Assembly: GCF_002159645.1 (NCBI RefSeq) | Contig: NZ_NFJB01000018.1 | Coordinates: 1-64,000 of the forward strand | Reading direction: 5' to 3' | From: Parabacteroides sp. An277 | GTDB lineage: Bacteria; Bacteroidota; Bacteroidia; Bacteroidales; Tannerellaceae | Length of the DNA: 64,000 bases | Part shown: positions 36,801 through 46,194 of the stretch, piece by piece | How the letters are laid out: each line of letters starts with the position of its first letter | How positions within the stretch are numbered: position 1 is the stretch's first letter | The notes under the pieces: model-generated | Told to the model about the DNA's origin: nothing | What the model saw: the letters and a program-made list of their open reading frames with translations, nothing else | Databases searched by the model: none | Made by a program: the position numbers and the translations under genes

Positions 36801-37910
36801 TCGTTCTTTGTGAAACAAGTAGCTGAAGGCAACCATTATGTATTGGTTGATCCGTACACGGTTTCTCGCGAAGAAAACAACAATGCTACAAATACTAAGT
36901 ATTATGGTGTTCGTGCATTCGTTAATCAATTGAGCGGTGAAGTTCAGCCTGCAAGCTTAGTTTCTGCTGGTGCTTCTAACGCATTTGACAACAGTGTATT
37001 CACTATCAATAAGGAACAAGGCTTGAACTATTTCGACATCCGTCGTGATGGTGCAGACTTAGATACGGTTAAGATCTTCGTAGCCAACAATCCTTCTTAT
37101 CTGTTGGGTGAAAACTCGAACGTGAAGGGTGCAAACGTAGGTTTGTTAGATTTGCGTGAGGTTTCTGATAAGATCAACAACGCGCTCTTCGTTGATACAG
37201 CTAACGTAAACAACCCGGCTTGCCCGCGCTTCTTGTTAGGTGTTCGCGATACGAAGGCTTATGAAGAATCTAACTTAGACCACCACCACAACCGTCACTT
37301 GTATACAGATGCTGCATACTTGGTTAACTTGATTGATTCTGTTGCCGACAATACAGCTTATCTGTACAAGAACGCAGGTCAGAACCAGAAGAACTACTAT
37401 CGTCTTGGATTCTTGGATGGTCGTCACAAAGGCACTACATTAACATTGGATGAAAGCGGCAAACCGTTCGACTTGAGCGATGCAGCTCTGGGTGAAACAG
37501 GTTTGAACTACGCTACATTCGCATTCCGTTATTGCGATGCAAGCCGTGAAGACTTCTACATCGAAACACAATACGATGCAAATACGAAGGGTTGGATTAA
37601 GATCCACAACGGCGTAGCTGTCGTAACTCCGGATATCCAGGAAGCTGAAGTATTCTCTTACGAAGCAACTGAAGAAGACGCTACTGCTAACGAATCAATC
37701 GCTGCTGAAAATAATGCAGTAAGCGTAGTAGCTACAGACGGTGCTGTTGTGATCAAGGGTGCTGAAGGCAAGAACGTGGTAATTGCTACTATCCTCGGTA
37801 AGGTAGTTGCTAACGAAACAGTTAACAGCGACAATGAAACAATCGCAGTTCCGGCTGGTATCGCAGTGGTATCGGTAGACGGCGAAAGCTTCAAGGTAGT
37901 AGTGAAGTAA
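33849..37910 (+). CDS. Giant secreted surface protein, S-layer-like, with DUF6383-like C-terminal domain
   Basis: The 1353-residue protein has a signal peptide (about 1-22, ending NTWAK). It then has a long Asn/Thr/Ala-rich beta-type body, and a C-terminal domain (about 1281-1353) rich in VVxxxGxVxI-type strands that ends AVVSVDGESFKVVVK. This end resembles the DUF6383/type-A sorting-like domains of Tannerellaceae surface proteins. Size and composition recall the TfsA/TfsB S-layer proteins of Tannerella forsythia; this is a resemblance, not a proven homology. At least seven D-S/T-[A/I/L/V/T] sites, the Bacteroidales O-glycosylation motif, are present (DTTYY, DTTSL, DTIRI, DSLLQ, DTVKI, DTANV, DSVAD). 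Codon use is more A/T-ending in the first half than in the second. A strong promoter and structured leader lie upstream. Confidence 0.75.
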   Translation: MNKKVLTLCAGLVLAGSVNTWAKTDVNANVTANGGYAIQSTSGSFNKFLADKSSWNQTTASDYDYPKVSPFSIERSNGAKPIYKLDNTDGQTDSRYFQLVVGENGNGGSEVLTMVWTGTEYKLQVENVQNANIPGYEIQLDRTLWEVRAKKDPVSTVIYYQLINKASNMALQLSTNAVANSEFTTLGGETYKEANLTIVSGQTNWRWSDGAEAINETTPLSNMLRAAFSDTETVYLVKKKSGNDYTLAALVTNSNNNRTVEASATSGSEIENGLTEYSAIKFEAWEANPIVLTAAQLNSELGYENIASEGEGKKDGFKFYFYPDVVGPNATNVMLGSEFTAVAPVTPGTNRVPGDTPDGFVRFQKKGTNQFLMVDTTYYNEDAQDRYELQMAVREINYPRFAVVEDEKTVSDIDAAKSDKSLYTGAYTSVTEKYTAKSYIQMLRQSNFRAILYPATQSVRLQAEMIYKKAKTDEPWWKQVAEDETIRGEQRISEYASAPLGTNPLAVTSGIVNAVGFYPAHTYDATNNRQGHRVLTYATAVTVSPYTNNYAEFTNRTSGVKMIWNAIGTLAVKGSTVSAVASADAEDMLVKDPANNSKNIYSPVFATAFSNVVKLVTLTDTHKVLTADEMDINDKEYNGLLTFITITDTKPVTDDLANIQNGYYYIINANKVPTQLRKAGDYRMEDLAATNATFAYWNALSGKWDVAVAGTEESGILAYNQSDYQTRMDSESWMNADKGNVVYVEDKVEVPSAQWFIEGNGGYYTMYNRESGRVWNTSYWWRVPDKENTYVNMATYTDGTGLSTSYRDTIRIEPVEVNVLRNHKLGYLDLTAEEAAADTSVYSFGFNTLGDVELYLGQAAGTDSLLQVAGLEGKFKLERVNFVDKDLYSSAKKDTTSLFYGINPAIDGAEKEYQLDRGLYYIYKDDVNANTGDATTGVRTREYVTLEAGKYRLTSVQVTIDSKNGFSTIADQEVISGTKLDPRRSFFVKQVAEGNHYVLVDPYTVSREENNNATNTKYYGVRAFVNQLSGEVQPASLVSAGASNAFDNSVFTINKEQGLNYFDIRRDGADLDTVKIFVANNPSYLLGENSNVKGANVGLLDLREVSDKINNALFVDTANVNNPACPRFLLGVRDTKAYEESNLDHHHNRHLYTDAAYLVNLIDSVADNTAYLYKNAGQNQKNYYRLGFLDGRHKGTTLTLDESGKPFDLSDAALGETGLNYATFAFRYCDASREDFYIETQYDANTKGWIKIHNGVAVVTPDIQEAEVFSYEATEEDATANESIAAENNAVSVVATDGAVVIKGAEGKNVVIATILGKVVANETVNSDNETIAVPAGIAVVSVDGESFKVVVK

Positions 37911-38143
37911 TTGACAATTGAAAATTGACAATTGACAATTATCTATAGAATGGAATAGAGTTCATAACAATAAAATTGTTAATAAAATTGAGAAGGTCTG
38001 CCACATGCCGCCTGTGAAGGCCGCGGGCAGACATATTAAAAAGATAAATATAAAAAGTTCTATTCAAACAGCATTCCCCGGCTGCGAAGTCCGGGAATGA
38101 GTAAAAAACAAGGCCTCTCTCAGTATCGGGAGGGGCTTTTTTA
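37911..38143 (+). terminator. Post-gene region with short direct repeats and three hairpins; terminator at 38110-38142
   Basis: Just after the stop, TTGACAATTGAAAATTGACA-type repeats occur. A stem GTCTGCC/GGGCAGAC follows (about 37996-38033), then CATTCCC-C-GG/CCGGGAATG (38072-38099). Last is a 12-bp stem with two to three G-U pairs (AAGGCCTCTCTC / GGGAGGGGCTT) followed by six T (38137-38142), which is the likely terminator of the preceding gene. Confidence 0.75.
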
Positions 38144-38168
38144 GTCATAACCGCGGTCTTTCTCCTTT

Positions 38169-38260
38169 GCTCGACGTGTTCGAGCCGTACTGCTCTAAGG
38201 TCTCGAGCCACGTTGCTCGAAGGTGTTGAGCAGAGCTGCTCTAAAGTGTCGAGCAGGCAA
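38169..38260. repeat. Tandem array of four 23-bp palindromic units (array I)
   Basis: Units start with GCTC at 38169, 38192, 38215 and 38238. Each contains GCTCGA/TCGAGC-type dyads (GCTCGACGTGTTCGAGC in unit 1). The array lies between the terminator at 38110-38142 and the start of the 2045-aa gene at 38328. Sequence variation between units is high but the period is kept. Confidence 0.75.
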
Positions 38261-38327
38261 GGCGGAAGGCTGCACAAAAAACGAGATAAATAAACAGGAA
38301 TTAATTAACGATTAAACATATCATGAT

Positions 38328-41300
38328 ATGAAACAACGATTACTTTTGGCCCTGCTGATGGTATTTGCTTCGGTGGGGTTGATAGGGGCGCAATCGACTT
38401 CTATCGATATTACGATTCCGGGCAACAGTACGGGAGGGCAAGTATTGGTAGAAGTGTCCGGAAGTAATATTCAGAATGGTCAGGCACCAGTAGCTACGGC
38501 TACGGGTTTGACTCAGTATTATTACCGGAAAGATGGAAAAATGGTTGCTCAATATGCTGTACCAGTGACTGACAAAGAGCAGGTTCTTTCGTTTGCAAAT
38601 GGGACGAATGAAAGTGGTGTAGTATGGATAAGTGACGATTTGAAGATGGAAGTTATTGGTCAGGTTTCCAGTTTTGTTATTAATGGCAAAGGAGCATTGA
38701 CCAATCATCTTACATCTTTAGTATTCTCTGGCAATGGCATATTGCAGAATTTGGTATTAGGTCAGTTGGATGGTGATGTAAATAAAGGTTGGATTGGCTA
38801 CGTTCCTGCATTGAAGACATTAGATTGTTCAAACAATCAGTTGAGTGTTCTTCCTGCTAAAACGAATGCTCCTGATGGAAATATTGCGATTACAGATTAT
38901 GACGTGAGAGGACAAAGTCTTCAAACTGTTCCAACTTTATCAACTGTTAGTACGACAGACCATAAGTTCTCTATTAGTACAGAAGCTTTGGATAATATCT
39001 GTCTTAAAGGTATTACAGATTATGAATTGAGCAATTGTTTACTGAACGGTGAATCGGTTTCTTTGGAAGGAGATAGCAATGATGGCTATACACTGAAGCA
39101 GAGTGGTATTTTTGTAGGTGGTACGTTTACTGCAACATTAACTGTGGCAGCTACGGATACCTATTATCCAGGTGCATCTTTGCAAGTAAAGGTGACGGTT
39201 GATGAACCGACCTTCAAAGCGACAGCTAAAAGGAATGATACAAATGGTACGGTTTCCGTAAGTCCAAATAAAGATTTGAAGGTTGGGGATAAAGTAACGG
39301 TTTCCGTAAATCCAAATGAAGGTTGTGAAGTTACTTCCATCGAATTTGCCGGGTTATCAAAGGATGCGAACCAAACGGAGATAAATGGAACTTATACGGT
39401 TGTAGGGGATGTGGATCCAAGTGTATCTGTTACATTCTCTGCAATTGTTGTTGATAAATATACCGTTTATACAAGTAAGAATAGTGGTGGTACAGTTGAA
39501 CTATATGAAGGAAATAGTGCGACAGGTACGGCTCATACGTTCTTAAACTTGGAAGCAAATACAAATTTCTCGGTAAAAGTAACACCGAAAAAAGGATATT
39601 TGTTGGAGAAAGTCGCATATAATAAAACTGTACAAACCATTCCTGCAGCGACAAGTGGCAGTTACGTGTTCTCGGGTTTGCAGTCTGTGGCCGCAGATGC
39701 TCCTTTTGAAGTCTTTTTTAAGCGTGGTGCGACAATTACCCGTATGGCTTTTGATGCTGAAGGCAAGCGTTTGACTGGTGGCTTAACTCCGAATGTCACT
39801 TATAATGGCCAGGATACGAAAGGCATGACTTTGGAACCAGGTACTGAAATATCATTTACATGGGATACACACGCCAACTACGCATTCGACCATTTTTCAG
39901 TAAATGGAAAAGTGGTAGAAGGTACTACGGCAAAAGTTGTAGCTGGAACGAATAATGTGGTAGCGCATTATACCAGCACGGTGGCCACAGTCGAAAAGTT
40001 TGTATTTGGTATTGCAGATCAAGACGCAGTCACTGTTTCTGAGGTGAAGAAGGCGGGTGATGAAATCTCGGTGAAAATTGCTGATGACAAGTTGGGTGCA
40101 AACGAGAAGATAAATGCAGTATATATTAATGGAAATGATGTTACATCGACTCTTAAAGATATGGCAGTAGCTGGTAAGAATACGGTTGTTGTTTATGCCG
40201 ATGTAGCTCCGACGTTGAGTAAGATAGTGACTGGCATTGAGCAGGTAACAACCGAACGTGTATCTATTAAGAATGCAGGCGATCAAGAATTGAGCGATGG
40301 CGCATCGCTAACAGCCGGTGAAACACTCACGATTCTGGTAAACAATATCGATGGATTCACAGTAACAGCTACATTCAATGGCGAACCTTTGAAGATTGGA
40401 GAATCTAATACGGTTAAGGTACAAGGAGGTCAGAATTATTTCCGGGTTATTTATAAGGAAGATGCTCCGGCTACATTGCCAGAGAAAGTAACAATCGTTC
40501 CGGAAGGTACAGGTACGGCAGATTTGAATCTGGCTTCTAATGGTTGGATTGGCATCAATACGCATCCGAACCAAGGTTATGGTTTGGCTTATGTAGAAGT
40601 GAATGGTGGTAAGAGCCAAGTAGTTTATAATTTCTTGGGTAATCCGAATGCAGCCATAGCTCCTTCCATACCAGGAGAAAATACGGTAACGGTTCACTTT
40701 ACCAATAAGGCCATGATTGCAACCCATGTAGAGGGCATTGCTGATTATGAAGGTGGAGATGAGATTCAAATATCAACTCCGACGAATCCGAACGGTGACA
40801 TTGAAGATGGAACTTACGATGTAGATTCAGAAGTGAAATTTACTGTTGCGACTACTAAGGAATATAATAGTGTAGATTATAAGTTGGTAGCAGTCTATAT
40901 CAATGGAGAATCTCAGCCTTTGCTTGATGATAAAGGGACTTATACAGGTATATTGGCTGTAGGAACGAACCATATTGTAGCGGCTTATGAAAGTCAAGCT
41001 ACTACCATGGTAAAACCTGTATTCTTGGGAATAGAAGGTAGTGCTCCGACAATTACTTATTATGTAAATGACGATGAAACGGGTTCAACCAATCTTCCTA
41101 CAGGTTTGAATGCGGGTGATAAGTTATCGTTTAGTCTTGGAGATGCAGGTAACAATACATTGAATTCTGTTTATTTCAACAATGACGAACTTACACCGGT
41201 TGAAGAGGCTACAGATGGAAATAAGTATGACGTTGAAATTGTAAAGGGCGGCAACTATATTTACGCTTTCTACAATGGTGCAGCTACAATCAAGGGCGTT

Positions 41301-44300
41301 GTGACAGAAGGCGGAAAAATTAGCTTTGCTCCAAATAGTACAGAGATAAAAGAAGGTACTTCTATTACAGCTACTGTTACTCCGGAGGATGACTATGCTA
41401 TCAAGAAAGTTTATTTCAATGGCATAGATGTAACAGAAAGTTTGGATGCTAGCGGCCAATATACTACAGATCAGGTTGAATCTGGTTTGAATATTGTTCA
41501 TGCCGAATTCGAATATGTAGCAACTACGATTAAAGTGACTTGTACTCCAAGTGCGGCAGGCAAAGTAACTTATGAGAAAAAGGAATACGAGAAAGGTGAT
41601 CAAGTAGAGTTTACGATAACGAAGGATGCTGATTATTCAAATGTAACTTATTCATTGAATGGTGGCACTCCAGTTTCGGTAACAGGCGACAAGTTCACTG
41701 TTACATTGGTAGCTGGCGAAAACAACATCAATGTAGAATTCAAGAAGCAGCTGGAAGGTAACTTGCTTGTGAAGTATGATTCTAATGATCTTGGGGATTT
41801 GACTGTTACAGACCAGAATGGTAATGATGTAACTGAACAGGCTGCCAATGGTGAGATTGTCAATGCTCCGGCAAAGACGTTGTTGGATATTACCTTCAAG
41901 GTTGGCAATTCAGCAGATGATTTGATTGGCAAGAAGGTGACGGCTGTTATCAACGGTAAGCCTTACACGGCTGTTAAGATGAATCCGGATGGCGACAATA
42001 CATTTGAAATCAACGATGTGATATTGCCGGAAGGATTGCAATCGGTATTGAAGGTGTATGTGAAGACATTGGATAATATCGAATTGAAGTCTTGCACAAG
42101 CAACTATACATACGATGGTACGCCGAAAGCTGTAGAATATGTAATGGATCCGGTGAATCCGGTAGGCATGACGGTTGAATATAGCTCGAACCAAAATGAA
42201 TGGCGCGATGAACCGTTTACGGATGCAGGTACTTATTATGTGAGATTCTATCGTCCGGCAGATGATGTGTATGCAGAAGTGAATACAATTTCGTCATATA
42301 CGATTGATCCGGCAGAGGTAGTTATTACGGATATGCCGACCGTTTCTGTAGATAGCGATAATCGTACTTATATCCTTTCGGGTGGTGCTGCCGGTTATAA
42401 GAGCGGCGATACGTATATTCCGGTGGAAGGCGACTTTGCTGTAATTGGTTCTCATACATCAGGAAATCATCAGTCGAAAGTGACATTTACCGTAACAGAT
42501 GATAATGCCGCCAACTTTACTTCTGGTAGTTGCTATACCTCTTTGCAAGTTTGCTATCAAGTAGGAAGCTATAAAGAAGGTCATTATACATTATCTATAG
42601 GTAGCACGGAAGTTCCATTCCAATTGATGCGAGATAGGGGTGGTGAAGCGAAAGTATTCATTACAAATACAAATAATCTGTTGGATGGTGGTGATAATAT
42701 TAATGTGATTTATGAACCGGTACCAGGCTTTACTTACACGTTGTATCGCGTAGAAGACGATGGAACGGAAACCGCATTGAATATCAATCTTGCAAATTCG
42801 TTCCGCGTAGATGCTGTATGTGGTGCTGACCATAAAGATGTCACATTAATCATGAAGTCTAAAGACACCCGCCACGATTTGGCATTGAATATAGACGATG
42901 ACAATACGAATACGTTCGAATTGAAGGAAATCTCTTATGATGGAACGGCGCATCCGTTTACGGCTAATGCTTCTTCGTTGCCATTGGTTTATATTGATGG
43001 GGAAAGCCGTCCGCAAGTAGCAGCTGCAGATTATCCTACGGCTGAGGTTACTTATACGTTGGATGGCGTAGAAGTTCCTGAACCAGTAGATGCAGGTGTT
43101 TATACGATTACGGTACACTTCCCGGCAAATGCTTTGTATCGTGAATATACGGCTATCGGTACATTCGAAATAGAAAAAGCTAAATTGAATGTAGTAGAAG
43201 ATCCGACAGAGCAAGTTAGCGAGGGCCAGTTAGGTCTGCCAATTGCTACGCCGATTGCTGCCGGACAGTATTTGTACAATTCGGTATTGGCAGGTGCAGC
43301 TGAAGTGCCGGGCGAATATCGTTGGGAAGATGAAAGCACAGAAATCAAACCGGGTGAAATTGGAAGTGGCGGCGTTATGCAGAATGTCGTATTCGTTCCA
43401 TTGGATACAGAGAATATCGATTCTCCGGTAAAAGTAGGTGCTGCTACCATTGAGGTATTAGAGAATAAGCAGATTGTTACTTGGCGTGCTGTATTGGGTG
43501 AAATAAGCGTCGTAGATGCAAATGGCAATTCTTACGATAGCGGCGATCCCGTTCGTCCAGGTACAATCTTGACGATTACAGCCAAACCGTTGGATGATAC
43601 GATGCAAGAATTCGAATCGATGAAGGTTACGGTGGATAATGAAACGACTACAGTTTCAAGTGCATCAACGACTATCAAGGTTCCGGATGAAGGCATTGTA
43701 GAAGTCTATGCAACCTTTAAGCTCAAAGACAATAGTTCGGTTATCGAAGTGCCGACGGGTCAGTGCGCGATTGTATTGCCTACGAATATCCGTGGCGCGA
43801 AGTTGAATAAGACCGGCGTACAGATGGTGAACCGTGGCGAATCCTTCACCTTCACTGTTTCGACGCTCGACGCAGATAAGGACAAGGTGGTTGTTTTGGT
43901 CAACGGTACGGCTATCCAACCGGCGAACGGCGTCTACACGATTTCGAATATCACCGAGCAGCAGAACGTTAGCGTTTCGTTGACTTCGAAGACGGAAGTG
44001 AAACTGGATATCCCGAAGGAATACAAACTGAAGGATGGCACGTTGATTGGCCGCGTAACGGTAGTGAACAACACCTCGAGCGACGGTAAGGTTTACTACA
44101 ACGACGAATTGACGCTCATTGCCCAACCGGTGGAAGGCGTGAACTTCTCGGCTTGGTCGGATGGCAACAAGGAAGATGTACGCAAGTACACCGTTGCGAC
44201 TTCGGAAGTGAAGCTGACGGCATCGTTCAGCGGCGTACCGACAGGTATCGAGGATATCGAATCGGCTCAGATCTTGGCTGGCAACGAATGTATTTGGGTG

Positions 44301-44465
44301 AAGAACGTAGCCGATGCCAACGTAACAATCGTCGGTATGACGGGTCGCATCCAGGCTCAACAGCAGATTAGCGGCGATACGCAAATCCGCGTTCCGGCTG
44401 GTATTTATGTAGTTGTCTTGGAAAATGGTAAGGATGTGAAACAAGTGAAAGTAATTGTTCGGTAA
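38328..44465 (+). CDS. Giant secreted repeat protein with LRR-like segment, bacterial-repeat and MBG domains, T9SS-type C-terminus
   Basis: The 2045-residue protein has a signal peptide (about 1-22, MKQRLLLALLMVFASVGLIG). A short leucine-rich-repeat-like stretch follows (about 130-175, LKTLDCSNNQLSVLP). There are then about ten divergent repeats of roughly 80-100 residues (about 290-1240; VSVSPNKDLKVGDKVTVSV and similar, of the bacterial/InlB-type repeat kind). Two MBG-like domains are at about 1257-1330 (YTYDGTPKAVEY) and 1531-1620 (ISYDGTAHPFTAN). The last 70 residues (GIEDIESAQILAGNECIW, VTIVGMTGRIQ, RVPAGIYVVVL) match the type-A C-terminal sorting domain of the type IX secretion system. 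The protein is presumably exported and surface-attached. Codon choice changes at about 43750 to a more G/C-ending style. Confidence 0.85.
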   Translation: MKQRLLLALLMVFASVGLIGAQSTSIDITIPGNSTGGQVLVEVSGSNIQNGQAPVATATGLTQYYYRKDGKMVAQYAVPVTDKEQVLSFANGTNESGVVWISDDLKMEVIGQVSSFVINGKGALTNHLTSLVFSGNGILQNLVLGQLDGDVNKGWIGYVPALKTLDCSNNQLSVLPAKTNAPDGNIAITDYDVRGQSLQTVPTLSTVSTTDHKFSISTEALDNICLKGITDYELSNCLLNGESVSLEGDSNDGYTLKQSGIFVGGTFTATLTVAATDTYYPGASLQVKVTVDEPTFKATAKRNDTNGTVSVSPNKDLKVGDKVTVSVNPNEGCEVTSIEFAGLSKDANQTEINGTYTVVGDVDPSVSVTFSAIVVDKYTVYTSKNSGGTVELYEGNSATGTAHTFLNLEANTNFSVKVTPKKGYLLEKVAYNKTVQTIPAATSGSYVFSGLQSVAADAPFEVFFKRGATITRMAFDAEGKRLTGGLTPNVTYNGQDTKGMTLEPGTEISFTWDTHANYAFDHFSVNGKVVEGTTAKVVAGTNNVVAHYTSTVATVEKFVFGIADQDAVTVSEVKKAGDEISVKIADDKLGANEKINAVYINGNDVTSTLKDMAVAGKNTVVVYADVAPTLSKIVTGIEQVTTERVSIKNAGDQELSDGASLTAGETLTILVNNIDGFTVTATFNGEPLKIGESNTVKVQGGQNYFRVIYKEDAPATLPEKVTIVPEGTGTADLNLASNGWIGINTHPNQGYGLAYVEVNGGKSQVVYNFLGNPNAAIAPSIPGENTVTVHFTNKAMIATHVEGIADYEGGDEIQISTPTNPNGDIEDGTYDVDSEVKFTVATTKEYNSVDYKLVAVYINGESQPLLDDKGTYTGILAVGTNHIVAAYESQATTMVKPVFLGIEGSAPTITYYVNDDETGSTNLPTGLNAGDKLSFSLGDAGNNTLNSVYFNNDELTPVEEATDGNKYDVEIVKGGNYIYAFYNGAATIKGVVTEGGKISFAPNSTEIKEGTSITATVTPEDDYAIKKVYFNGIDVTESLDASGQYTTDQVESGLNIVHAEFEYVATTIKVTCTPSAAGKVTYEKKEYEKGDQVEFTITKDADYSNVTYSLNGGTPVSVTGDKFTVTLVAGENNINVEFKKQLEGNLLVKYDSNDLGDLTVTDQNGNDVTEQAANGEIVNAPAKTLLDITFKVGNSADDLIGKKVTAVINGKPYTAVKMNPDGDNTFEINDVILPEGLQSVLKVYVKTLDNIELKSCTSNYTYDGTPKAVEYVMDPVNPVGMTVEYSSNQNEWRDEPFTDAGTYYVRFYRPADDVYAEVNTISSYTIDPAEVVITDMPTVSVDSDNRTYILSGGAAGYKSGDTYIPVEGDFAVIGSHTSGNHQSKVTFTVTDDNAANFTSGSCYTSLQVCYQVGSYKEGHYTLSIGSTEVPFQLMRDRGGEAKVFITNTNNLLDGGDNINVIYEPVPGFTYTLYRVEDDGTETALNINLANSFRVDAVCGADHKDVTLIMKSKDTRHDLALNIDDDNTNTFELKEISYDGTAHPFTANASSLPLVYIDGESRPQVAAADYPTAEVTYTLDGVEVPEPVDAGVYTITVHFPANALYREYTAIGTFEIEKAKLNVVEDPTEQVSEGQLGLPIATPIAAGQYLYNSVLAGAAEVPGEYRWEDESTEIKPGEIGSGGVMQNVVFVPLDTENIDSPVKVGAATIEVLENKQIVTWRAVLGEISVVDANGNSYDSGDPVRPGTILTITAKPLDDTMQEFESMKVTVDNETTTVSSASTTIKVPDEGIVEVYATFKLKDNSSVIEVPTGQCAIVLPTNIRGAKLNKTGVQMVNRGESFTFTVSTLDADKDKVVVLVNGTAIQPANGVYTISNITEQQNVSVSLTSKTEVKLDIPKEYKLKDGTLIGRVTVVNNTSSDGKVYYNDELTLIAQPVEGVNFSAWSDGNKEDVRKYTVATSEVKLTASFSGVPTGIEDIESAQILAGNECIWVKNVADANVTIVGMTGRIQAQQQISGDTQIRVPAGIYVVVLENGKDVKQVKVIVR

Positions 44466-44517
44466 GGGCAATTACATAGGCCGATGTGAATCGTCCTTTT
44501 ATTAAGTGAATGGATGT

Positions 44518-44557
44518 ACGGGAGGAAGTCTTCGGGACTTTCCTCCCGTCTCTTTTT
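44518..44557 (+). terminator. Strong terminator after the 2045-aa gene
   Basis: ACGGGAGGAAGTC-TTCG-GGACTTTCCTCCCGT is a nearly perfect stem closed by a TTCG tetraloop and followed by CTCTTTTTT. Confidence 0.92.
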
Positions 44558-44570
44558 TCCTCCTTATGAA

Positions 44571-44750
44571 AACTTTCTTTCTTGCCTGTGAAAACTTCCT
44601 TTTCTCCTTATGTTTTCTACAAATATCGTCGATGTTTAGATAAGTATCGACGATATTTGTGTATCTTTAGCCTAAAGATAAAGAAATATCGACGGTACGA
44701 GAAGAAAAGATAGCGAGCAAGGTAAGTTTGCATAGGCAAGAAAGGAAGTT
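44571..44750. repeat. Nested inverted repeats between the giant protein gene and the DUF2851 gene
   Basis: Outer arms 44571-44587 and 44734-44750 pair in 16 of 17 positions. Inside, ACAAATATCGTCGAT (44619-44633) and its exact inverse (44646-44660) form a 15-bp stem with a 12-base loop. Next to this is TATCTTTAGCCTAAAGATA (44662-44680), a single unit of the 21-bp arrays at 1575 and 27039, itself flanked by CGATATTT/AAATATCG. The rest of the 408-bp gap has only the terminator and a promoter. Confidence 0.8.
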
Positions 44751-44794
44751 TTTGTGCGGGGAAGGGTAGAAAGTATAGAAAAAAGTGCAGGTTA

Positions 44795-44825
44795 TTGCCT
44801 GTTTCAAAATTAGTTCGTACCTTTG
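44795..44825 (+). promoter_or_regulatory. Promoter of the DUF2851 gene
   Basis: TTG (44795-44797) and TACCTTTG (44818-44825) have a 20-bp spacer. The ATG follows at 44874. Confidence 0.75.
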
Positions 44826-44873
44826 GGCACTCTGCTATTGGAGCGTCTTATATAAAAACATTAACTGTGAGAA

Positions 44874-46163
44874 ATGATGGAAATACTCTTGCAATACATT
44901 TGGAAATACCGGCTTTATGAGTCGGTTGCTTTGCAGACGACGAAAGGCGAACGTTTGGAAGTGTTGGATCCTGGTATTCAAAACCGGGATGGTGGTCCGG
45001 ATTTCTTTAATGCGAAAATCAAGATTGGCGATACGTTGTGGGCTGGAAGCGTGGAAATACATGATAAAGCTTCGGATTGGTGCAAGCATGGACATCAGGA
45101 AGATGCAGCCTATAAGAATGTGATTCTGCACGTGGTGTTGGAAGAAGATGCTACTGTGGAACGGCCCTTCTCGCATGAAGAAATTCCCCAGTGCGTGTTG
45201 AGTGTGCCCGATAGGGTGGTGGCCAACGTCGAATGGCTCTTGAGCCGCGATAGCAATCTGGCTTGTTTGGAGCGTTTACCCGCTATTGAGACGGTACATC
45301 GCACAGAATGGTTGGATGCACTATTGAGTGAACGATTGGAACGCAAGACGGAGGATATATTTAAATGGCTCGAACAGAAACAACAAGACTGGAATGAAGT
45401 ATTCTATATCCTGTTGTGCCGCAATTTCGGCTTTGGGGTAAATGGCGATGCCTTCGAACGGTTGGCACGCAGTCTTCCACTTAAATGCATTCAGAAACAA
45501 CGGAATAGTATTTCACAAGTCGAGGCTTTGTTTTTAGGGCAAGCCGGATTGTTGCATGAAGAAGCCGAGGGACAACATTATTATTATCGGTTCCTTCAGC
45601 AAGAGTATGAGTTCCTGCGGCATAAATATACCTTCTTGGTTCCGTTGGAACCCTATCTTTTCCGGAACCTACGCTTGCGTCCGAATGCAACACCGCACAT
45701 CAAGTTGGTGCAACTGGCTGCTATCTTTTCTCAACGCGAGCATCTTCTTTCGGCTATTTTGCAAGCCCGTACGCCACGTGAAATAAAAGATTTGTTTCGG
45801 ATCAATGCATCCGATTTTTGGGATACACATTATAACTTCAAACATGCGTCTACTTTTCGTAAGAAAGGGTTGGGAGAGAATGCACTAAATATTCTCTTGA
45901 TTAATAGCGTTGTTCCAATCATGTTTGCCTATGGGCACGCACATCATCAACCGGAATATAGCGAACGGGCGTTGAAACTCCTCGAACGTATTCCTGCCGA
46001 GAAGAACACAATCATCCAACTCTTCCAACAAGCTGGTTTAGAGGTTAAACATGCCGGAGATAGTCAAGCGCTTATCCAATTGATGCGTAATTATTGCGAA
46101 CCGAAAAAATGCCTGTATTGCCGCTTCGGATACCAACTACTTCGGAAATCGTGTAAAGAATAA
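44874..46163 (+). CDS. DUF2851 family protein
   Basis: The 429-residue cytoplasmic protein starts with one of two adjacent ATGs. The N-terminal part has LLQYIWKYRLYESVALQTT, GERLEVLDPGIQNRDGGPDFFNAKI (about 26-50) and WAGSVEIHDKASDWCKHGH (about 56-74). These are characteristic of DUF2851 and reminiscent of a nuclease-like core with acidic/Lys residues, but no activity is established. The C-terminus holds the Cys cluster CEPKKCLYCRFGYQLLRKSC (CxxxxCxxC type), which could bind zinc. It is widespread in Bacteroidetes as a single gene. It is transcribed from its own promoter. Confidence 0.88.
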   Translation: MMEILLQYIWKYRLYESVALQTTKGERLEVLDPGIQNRDGGPDFFNAKIKIGDTLWAGSVEIHDKASDWCKHGHQEDAAYKNVILHVVLEEDATVERPFSHEEIPQCVLSVPDRVVANVEWLLSRDSNLACLERLPAIETVHRTEWLDALLSERLERKTEDIFKWLEQKQQDWNEVFYILLCRNFGFGVNGDAFERLARSLPLKCIQKQRNSISQVEALFLGQAGLLHEEAEGQHYYYRFLQQEYEFLRHKYTFLVPLEPYLFRNLRLRPNATPHIKLVQLAAIFSQREHLLSAILQARTPREIKDLFRINASDFWDTHYNFKHASTFRKKGLGENALNILLINSVVPIMFAYGHAHHQPEYSERALKLLERIPAEKNTIIQLFQQAGLEVKHAGDSQALIQLMRNYCEPKKCLYCRFGYQLLRKSCKE

Positions 46164-46194
46164 CTTTTTTTAGCATAAAAAGAGGGCGAAAGAG

